Source: an uncultured Pseudorhodobacter sp.
GTDB lineage: Bacteria > Pseudomonadota > Alphaproteobacteria > Rhodobacterales > Rhodobacteraceae
Assembly (NCBI GenBank): GCA_945952425.1
Contig: CAMFIX010000069.1
Coordinates: 1-9,966 of the forward strand
DNA length: 9,966 nucleotides
Direction of reading: 5' to 3'
Each line of letters opens with the position of its first letter. Within the stretch, counting starts at the first letter, position 1. Position numbers and translations under genes: made by a program. Positions 5,815-9,966 of this stretch are shown here, in pieces. Below the pieces are notes generated by a model. The model searched no databases. It was given only the letters and a program-made list of their open reading frames with translations, and was not told the origin of the DNA.

Positions 5815-7233
5815 TCACACCATCGCCGCCCAGCGCGCGACCAGCTGCGCCTGCAGGTTGCGCGCCCGCCCGACATAGGCCTTTTCGCCCGGCGGGTTCT
5901 CGCGCGCGGCCAGGGGGACGGCCTCGCGCCGGGCCGGATCGGCGCTGAAGATCGCAAAGCAAAGATCGCGGCCCGAGGGCGGCTCGATGAAGCCCACCAG
6001 CCCCGAGACGAAGTTCAGCGTCCCCGATTTCGCCACGCAGCGCACCGGCCCGCCCTTCACCTTCTTGCCATCGGCGCCCATCACGCCCTGTTCCTTCAAA
6101 AGATCGCGCAGCCCGCGCCCCGAGGGCCGCTTTTCGCCCGCCATCAGCGCCTGCATCATCCCCTCGGCCGTCACGCGGCTTTCGGCGCCCAGGCCCGAGT
6201 GATCGACGAAATGCGCCTGCAGCCCAAGGGCTTGCGCCGCCCAGGCCTGCATCGTCGCGGCCGAAGAGCGCAGGTCGCCCGCGCCAGAGGACGCCAGCCC
6301 CAGGGTCTCGGCCGTCACATTGGTCGAAAACTTCAGCATGTCGCGCAGGATCAGCGAGAGGCTGTCGCTTTTGCGCTCGGCCAGGACGGTGGCCTGCGGC
6401 AGGGTGGCGATGCGCTGCGGGGCATCCAGCGCGATCCCCTGCGCGGCGCACAGACGCAGGAAGACCTCGGCCACGTGATCGGCGACATGGCGCACCGGCA
6501 GCCAGCGGCTTCCGGCCTTGGTCAAGGCGCCTTGCGCCACGGTCCAGGCCTCCCCCCCTTGATCGGACCAGGTGAAGAGCGGGCTGTCGCGGTCCACCAG
6601 CTTCAGCCCGATGCCCGAGACCGGCGGCACATAACGCTCCCCCCGCGCCAGCATCTGCGGGTTGGACCCGCCCTTGCCCCATTCGAAACTGACCCGGTTG
6701 AAGTTCAGGGCCAGCGCCGAGATGCCGGGGTTATAGCCCACCTGCGCCGGCTGCTCGTCGGTGATGCGCAACAGGTCGGGGACAGCGGTGGCGCAGTAAA
6801 GATAGCGGCCATCGACAGATTTGACCTGCCGGGCGAGGCTCGCCACCAGGTCGCCCAGGGCATCGGTGTCCAGCGTCGGATCGCCGCCGCCCAGAAGGAT
6901 CAGGTCGCCCTTCACCCGCCCCCCCACCACCGGCCCGGTCGCCAGAACCTGGGTGGAGAATCGCCGCTCGCCCAGCTGCTCCAGCGCGAAAAGCGTGGTG
7001 ATCGACTTCGCCACGCTGGCAGGCGGCACCTGCGCCGTCGGGTTCAGGCTTTCCAGCACGCGCCCCGTCGCGACCTCGGCCACGATCAGCGAGCTGTTGC
7101 CGGTCAGCTTGGCCGCGGCCACCAGGTCTTTCGGCAAGGCCGTCGCGAGGTCGGCCTGGCCCTTGGCCAGCGCCGGGGCGGCCAGGACCGCCCCCATCCC
7201 CACCAGCACCGCACGGCGTGAAAGCTTGGTCAT
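5815..7233 (-). CDS. dacB: D-alanyl-D-alanine carboxypeptidase/endopeptidase (PBP4, peptidase S13), 472 aa
   Basis: This is a low-molecular-mass penicillin-binding protein that trims or opens peptidoglycan peptides in the periplasm. The class C catalytic triad of motifs is complete: S73-V-A-K76 (SxxK, nucleophile Ser73), S303-T-N305 (SxN) and K402-S-G-T405 (KTG-like, with Ser in place of Thr). Conserved blocks LLGGGDPTL (113-121) and ALNFNRVSF (175-183) lie in the extra domain inserted after SxxK. The length is close to the 477 residues of the E. coli protein. Residues 1-23 form a signal peptide. Its SRRAVLVG start resembles a twin-arginine signal, and cleavage is expected after ALA23. The ATG at 7233 overlaps the nadD stop by four bases (ATGA), and a GGAGA-type ribosome binding site lies inside nadD, so the two are probably translationally coupled. 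It converges with the TerB-like gene. Confidence 0.94.
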   Translation of the reverse strand: MTKLSRRAVLVGMGAVLAAPALAKGQADLATALPKDLVAAAKLTGNSSLIVAEVATGRVLESLNPTAQVPPASVAKSITTLFALEQLGERRFSTQVLATGPVVGGRVKGDLILLGGGDPTLDTDALGDLVASLARQVKSVDGRYLYCATAVPDLLRITDEQPAQVGYNPGISALALNFNRVSFEWGKGGSNPQMLARGERYVPPVSGIGLKLVDRDSPLFTWSDQGGEAWTVAQGALTKAGSRWLPVRHVADHVAEVFLRLCAAQGIALDAPQRIATLPQATVLAERKSDSLSLILRDMLKFSTNVTAETLGLASSGAGDLRSSAATMQAWAAQALGLQAHFVDHSGLGAESRVTAEGMMQALMAGEKRPSGRGLRDLLKEQGVMGADGKKVKGGPVRCVAKSGTLNFVSGLVGFIEPPSGRDLCFAIFSADPARREAVPLAARENPPGEKAYVGRARNLQAQLVARWAAMV

Positions 7234-7841
7234 CTCTTCTCTCCCCGCCATTCGCCCCGCGCCCGGATCGCAGAGGAAGAGGCGCCGTTCAGCGGCATGT
7301 TGATGAAGCACCAGGCGGGCGGGCGACGCAAGAGCGTCTCGGGCCGGGTTTGCGCATGGGCATAGGCGCGGGCGGTGACCGACAGCCGCGCGGCAAGGCC
7401 GGAGCCCGGCCGCGCCATCACCGCCACCGGCACCCGGGCCAGGATCGAGCGCCAGCGTGCCCAACGGTGAAACTGCACGAGGTTGTCGGCCCCCATGATC
7501 CAGACGAAGGTGACGCCGGGATAACGGGCCATCAGCTTGCGCAACGTGTCGTCGGTGGCCCGCGTGCCCAGCCGCGCCTCGATGTCGGTGACGGTGACGC
7601 GGGGGTCGTCCATCAGCGCCCGGGCGCGGGCCATGCGGTCGGCCAGGGGCGCCGGGGCGCGGGATTTCAACGGGTTGCCGGGCGAGACCAGCCACCACAC
7701 CCGGTCGAGCCCGATGCGGCGCAGGGCCTCGCGGGTCAGCTGGACATGGCCCTCATGCGCGGGGTCGAACGAGCCGCCCAGAAGGCCCACGACCATGCCG
7801 CGATATGCTGCCGGAAAGCCCTGTTGCACCCTTGCCCCCAT
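7230..7841 (-). CDS. nadD: Nicotinate-nucleotide adenylyltransferase
   Basis: This cytoplasmic enzyme transfers AMP from ATP to nicotinate mononucleotide, giving deamido-NAD, a central step of NAD synthesis. Family hallmarks are LLGGSFDPAHEGH near the N-terminus, which contains the nucleotide-binding HxGH; WWLVSPGNPLK; FVWIMGADNLVQFHRW in the middle; and the C-terminal SSSAIRARG, matching the family's (I/S)SSTxIR motif. The length of 203 residues is usual. The start is uncertain. ATG 7841 is chosen because AGGGGA precedes it and a candidate -10 ends eight bases upstream. ATG 7856 would sit inside that promoter and lacks a ribosome binding site. GTG 7829 (giving MQQGFP) and ATG 7796 are possible shorter starts. 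The stop overlaps the dacB start, so nadD and dacB form an operon. The gene is divergent from the acetyltransferase at 7918. Confidence 0.94.
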   Translation of the reverse strand: MGARVQQGFPAAYRGMVVGLLGGSFDPAHEGHVQLTREALRRIGLDRVWWLVSPGNPLKSRAPAPLADRMARARALMDDPRVTVTDIEARLGTRATDDTLRKLMARYPGVTFVWIMGADNLVQFHRWARWRSILARVPVAVMARPGSGLAARLSVTARAYAHAQTRPETLLRRPPAWCFINMPLNGASSSAIRARGEWRGEKR

Positions 7842-7849
7842 TTTCCCCT

Positions 7850-7878
7850 GTTTCATGACGGCAGACGGGCGGAGTCAA
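7850..7878 (-). promoter_or_regulatory. Weak putative nadD promoter
   Basis: Minus-strand TTGACT (7878-7873), a 17-base spacer, then TGAAAC (7855-7850), which matches only three of six -10 positions. Transcription would start two to three bases before the ATG at 7841, leaving essentially no leader. The -35 is one arm of the palindrome at 7874-7887. Confidence 0.3.
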
Positions 7879-7887
7879 GTGCTTGAC
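7874..7887. promoter_or_regulatory. Perfect 6+2+6 palindrome between nadD and the acetyltransferase gene
   Basis: GTCAAG (7874-7879), TG, CTTGAC (7882-7887). Each arm contributes most of one of two back-to-back -35 hexamers: TTGACT for the minus strand and TTGACC for the plus strand. It may be a coincidence of two -35s lying side by side, or an operator for a dimeric regulator controlling both genes. No regulator gene is next to it. Confidence 0.4.
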
Positions 7888-7910
7888 CCTGCCGCCGGGG
7901 GCTTTAGGGT
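7883..7910 (+). promoter_or_regulatory. Putative promoter of the acetyltransferase gene at 7918, leaderless type
   Basis: TTGACC (7883-7888), a 16-base spacer, then TAGGGT (7905-7910). Seven bases (ccggccc) separate the -10 from the ATG at 7918, and there is no Shine-Dalgarno. Transcription would start at the start codon. This is the same layout as for smc and the acetyltransferase at 2671. Confidence 0.48.
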
Positions 7911-7917
7911 CCGGCCC

Positions 7918-8370
7918 ATGCTGATCCGCCGCACCGATCCCGACGACCCGCTGGCCTTGGCCTGCCTGGCTGCCTATTCCGCCTTCCTGGGCCAGGCCGT
8001 GCCCGAGGAAGGCCCGAACCCGATTCCCGTGCCGCTGAAGGATGCCGCGAGCTTTCGCCCCCCGCATGGCGCGGCCCTGGTGGCCGAGGATGGGCGGCCC
8101 CTGGGCTGCGTTCTGCTGCGGCGGTTTGGCGAGGCCGAGGGCGAGGTGAAGCGGCTTTACGTCATGCCCGAGGCGCGGGGCATGGGGCTGGCGCGCAAGC
8201 TGATGCAGGCGGTGGAGGATCAGGCGCGCGCCCTGGGCTATGAGCGGCTGCGGCTGGATACGAACGGCGCCCTCACCCCGGCGATTGCCTTGTATGAGGC
8301 GACCGGCTGGCTGCCGATCCCGGCCTATACGACCTTCCCCGCCACCCATTGGTTCGGCAAGACGCTTTAA
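7918..8370 (+). CDS. GNAT family N-acetyltransferase, 150 aa
   Basis: This is a single-domain cytoplasmic GNAT acetyltransferase of unknown substrate. Motif A is strong: VKRLYVMPEARGMGLARKLM (77-96), with the acetyl-CoA pyrophosphate loop R87-G-M-G-L-A92. Motif B is NGALTPAIALYEATGW (116-131), in which Asn116 and Tyr126 hold the usual positions. The C-terminus PATHWFGKTL resembles a group of small GNATs ending in a W-F-x-K/R-x-L motif; that comparison is from memory. The frame stays open far upstream, but MLIRRTDPDDP reads as a natural GNAT start and earlier codons would overlap nadD. No Shine-Dalgarno precedes the ATG; a -10 seven bases upstream suggests a leaderless message. The TAA shares bases with the frcK stop on the other strand. 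It is unrelated in sequence detail to the acetyltransferase at 2671. Confidence 0.9.
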   Translation: MLIRRTDPDDPLALACLAAYSAFLGQAVPEEGPNPIPVPLKDAASFRPPHGAALVAEDGRPLGCVLLRRFGEAEGEVKRLYVMPEARGMGLARKLMQAVEDQARALGYERLRLDTNGALTPAIALYEATGWLPIPAYTTFPATHWFGKTL

Positions 8371-8971
8371 CCCCAGCGCACCGTCACGTCGGCAGGACGA
8401 GAGCCCCGTGTGACGCGGCGGATGTTCGGCATGTCGTTGCCGTCGATCCAGGCCCGGGCCTCGGCGGGCGTCTTGCCATAAAAGTCCCAGCGCGCCAGCA
8501 GGCGGCGGTCGAGCTCGGCCTCGGGCACATCGATCATCACGGTCAGGTCGAAGAACCCCGCCAGCTCGGTCCAGGGTTTTTCGTTCAACAGCAGGTAGTT
8601 GCCTTCGGTCACCAGGATGCGGTGATCCGCCGTCACCAGGTCGGCCGAGCCGCGGGAAAGTTCGAGGCTGCGGTCGAACACCGGGATCGCCACCTCGTCC
8701 TCGCGGCGCAGGCGGGCCAGCAAGTGGCGATAGCCCGCGACGTCGAAGGTCTCTGGTGCGCCCTTGCGGTTGCGCTGGCCGCGGGCGTTCAGGATGGCAT
8801 CGTCGAAGTGGAACCCGTCCATCGGCACGACTCTCGCCGCGGGCAAGAGCGCCACCAGCGCCTCGGCCAGGGTGGATTTGCCCGCCCCCGGAGGGCCGGC
8901 GAGGGCCGCGATGAAGCGGCCCTCGGTCGTGCTGGCCTTGGCCACGATCAGCTGCGCCAGCTCTTGCGGGG

Positions 8972-8975
<4 letters not shown>
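8367..8975 (-). CDS. frcK: Fructose-operon P-loop kinase FrcK (uridine kinase/pantothenate kinase-like), 202 aa
   Basis: This is a soluble P-loop kinase of the PRK/URK/CoaA-like group. Walker A is GPPGAGKST (27-35). It is followed by PMDGFHFDD (51-59), whose Asp53 is the likely catalytic base, then RKGAPETFD (70-78), PVFDRSLE (98-105) and TEGNYLLL (123-130). The C-terminus carries the lid-like LLARWDFYGKTPAEA and the GNDMPNIR block. The position next to frcA, with a 4-base ATGA overlap with the frcA stop, matches the Sinorhizobium frcBCAK operon. That context is why I call it frcK and not uridine kinase. Phosphorylation of the incoming sugar is the natural guess, but the substrate is not shown by the sequence. 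The ATG at 8975 is fixed by the overlap. The stop overlaps that of the convergent acetyltransferase gene, leaving no room for a separate terminator. Confidence 0.85.
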
Positions 8976-9747
<772 letters not shown>

Positions 9748-9751
<4 letters not shown>

Positions 9752-9966
9752 TTGGTAGCCCTCCGCAGATATTGGTCCAAGGCAACGGCGATGATGACGA
9801 GGCAGCCGGTGGCGAAGGTTTGCCAATAGCTGTCCACCCCCGCGAGCGAGAGGCCGGTGGTGAAGACCTGCACGATGATGGCGCCGAGAACCGAGCCCAC
9901 GACCGAGCCCCTGCCCCCGAAGAGCGACGTGCCCCCGATCACCACGGCGGTGATGCTGTCCAGGTT
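9748..9966 (-). CDS. frcC: Sugar ABC transporter permease FrcC (C-terminal 72 residues, partial)
   Basis: This is the end of the membrane channel of a ribose/fructose-type (BPD_transp_2) importer. The visible part starts NLDSITAVVIGGTSLFGGRG, the cytoplasmic loop typical of this family that contacts the ATPase. A hydrophobic segment follows (SVVGSVLGAIIVQVFTTGLS), then a final membrane helix (FATGCLVIIAVALDQYL) and a basic tail RRATK. The remaining roughly 280-300 residues lie beyond the right edge, where frcB, the periplasmic binding protein, would be expected further upstream. The stop TGA (9750-9748) overlaps the frcA GTG start by four bases, showing tight operon coupling. The family is certain; fructose specificity rests on the neighbouring frcA and frcK. 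Confidence 0.92.

Noticed and set aside
5765..5815. After the dacB stop, the -1 frame continues for about 17 codons with a protein-like tail (VTVPVGVREITQPTGSV), raising a frameshift or programmed shift.
   Set aside because: The dacB protein already has full family length and all motifs, there is no slippery heptamer, and the tail is short enough to be chance. An alignment of orthologue C-termini would settle it.
7233..7698. The dacB frame stays open upstream of 7233 into nadD, which could suggest a longer protein.
   Set aside because: The upstream translation is a shadow of nadD, whereas ATG 7233 has a ribosome binding site, a signal peptide directly after it and the ATGA coupling overlap.

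Overview
The window is about 10 kb of very GC-rich bacterial DNA that looks like the chromosome of an alphaproteobacterium of the Rhodobacterales type (Rhodobacter/Paracoccus relatives). The reasons are the strong G/C third-position bias, which leaves long open frames on the wrong strand; a class I (archaeal-type) lysyl-tRNA synthetase; a frcC-frcA-frcK fructose-uptake cluster like the one known from Sinorhizobium; and a DUF4864 secreted protein. There is no sign of phage, insertion sequence, CRISPR or RNA genes. Coding density is high, and no non-coding gap exceeds about 110 bases.

Layout, left to right. (1) Positions 1-2573, minus strand: the first 857 codons of smc, the chromosome-condensation ATPase, running off the left edge. 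(2) 2671-3105, plus: a small GNAT acetyltransferase, divergent from smc. (3) 3143-3544, minus: a secreted DUF4864 protein, convergent with the acetyltransferase across an AT-rich stem-loop. (4) 3651-5231, minus: class I lysyl-tRNA synthetase. (5) 5329-5754, plus: a TerB-like protein, divergent from lysS. (6) 5815-7233, minus: a D-Ala-D-Ala carboxypeptidase (PBP4/DacB type), preceded with a 4-base overlap by nadD (7230-7841, minus). (7) 7918-8370, plus: a second GNAT acetyltransferase, divergent from nadD and meeting frcK tail-to-tail at a shared TTAA. (8) 8367-9966, minus: frcK, frcA and the end of frcC, stop-to-start coupled, running off the right edge.

Functionally this is mostly housekeeping: chromosome segregation, lysine charging, NAD synthesis and peptidoglycan trimming. 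A carbohydrate-import operon sits on the right. frcC (membrane channel) and frcA (ATPase) drive uptake of a sugar, probably fructose, and frcK encodes a P-loop kinase that may act on the imported sugar.

The most interesting structure is in the promoters. At smc, both acetyltransferases and perhaps nadD, a plausible -10 hexamer sits only 6-8 bases before the start codon, and a leader Shine-Dalgarno is absent or would not fit. This predicts leaderless mRNAs. By contrast, lysS, the TerB gene, the DUF4864 gene, dacB and frcA have recognisable ribosome binding sites. The lysS/terB gap carries two face-to-face promoters packed into 35 bases. The nadD/acetyltransferase gap has a perfect palindrome that supplies both -35 hexamers. 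I found no convincing new multi-gene system.
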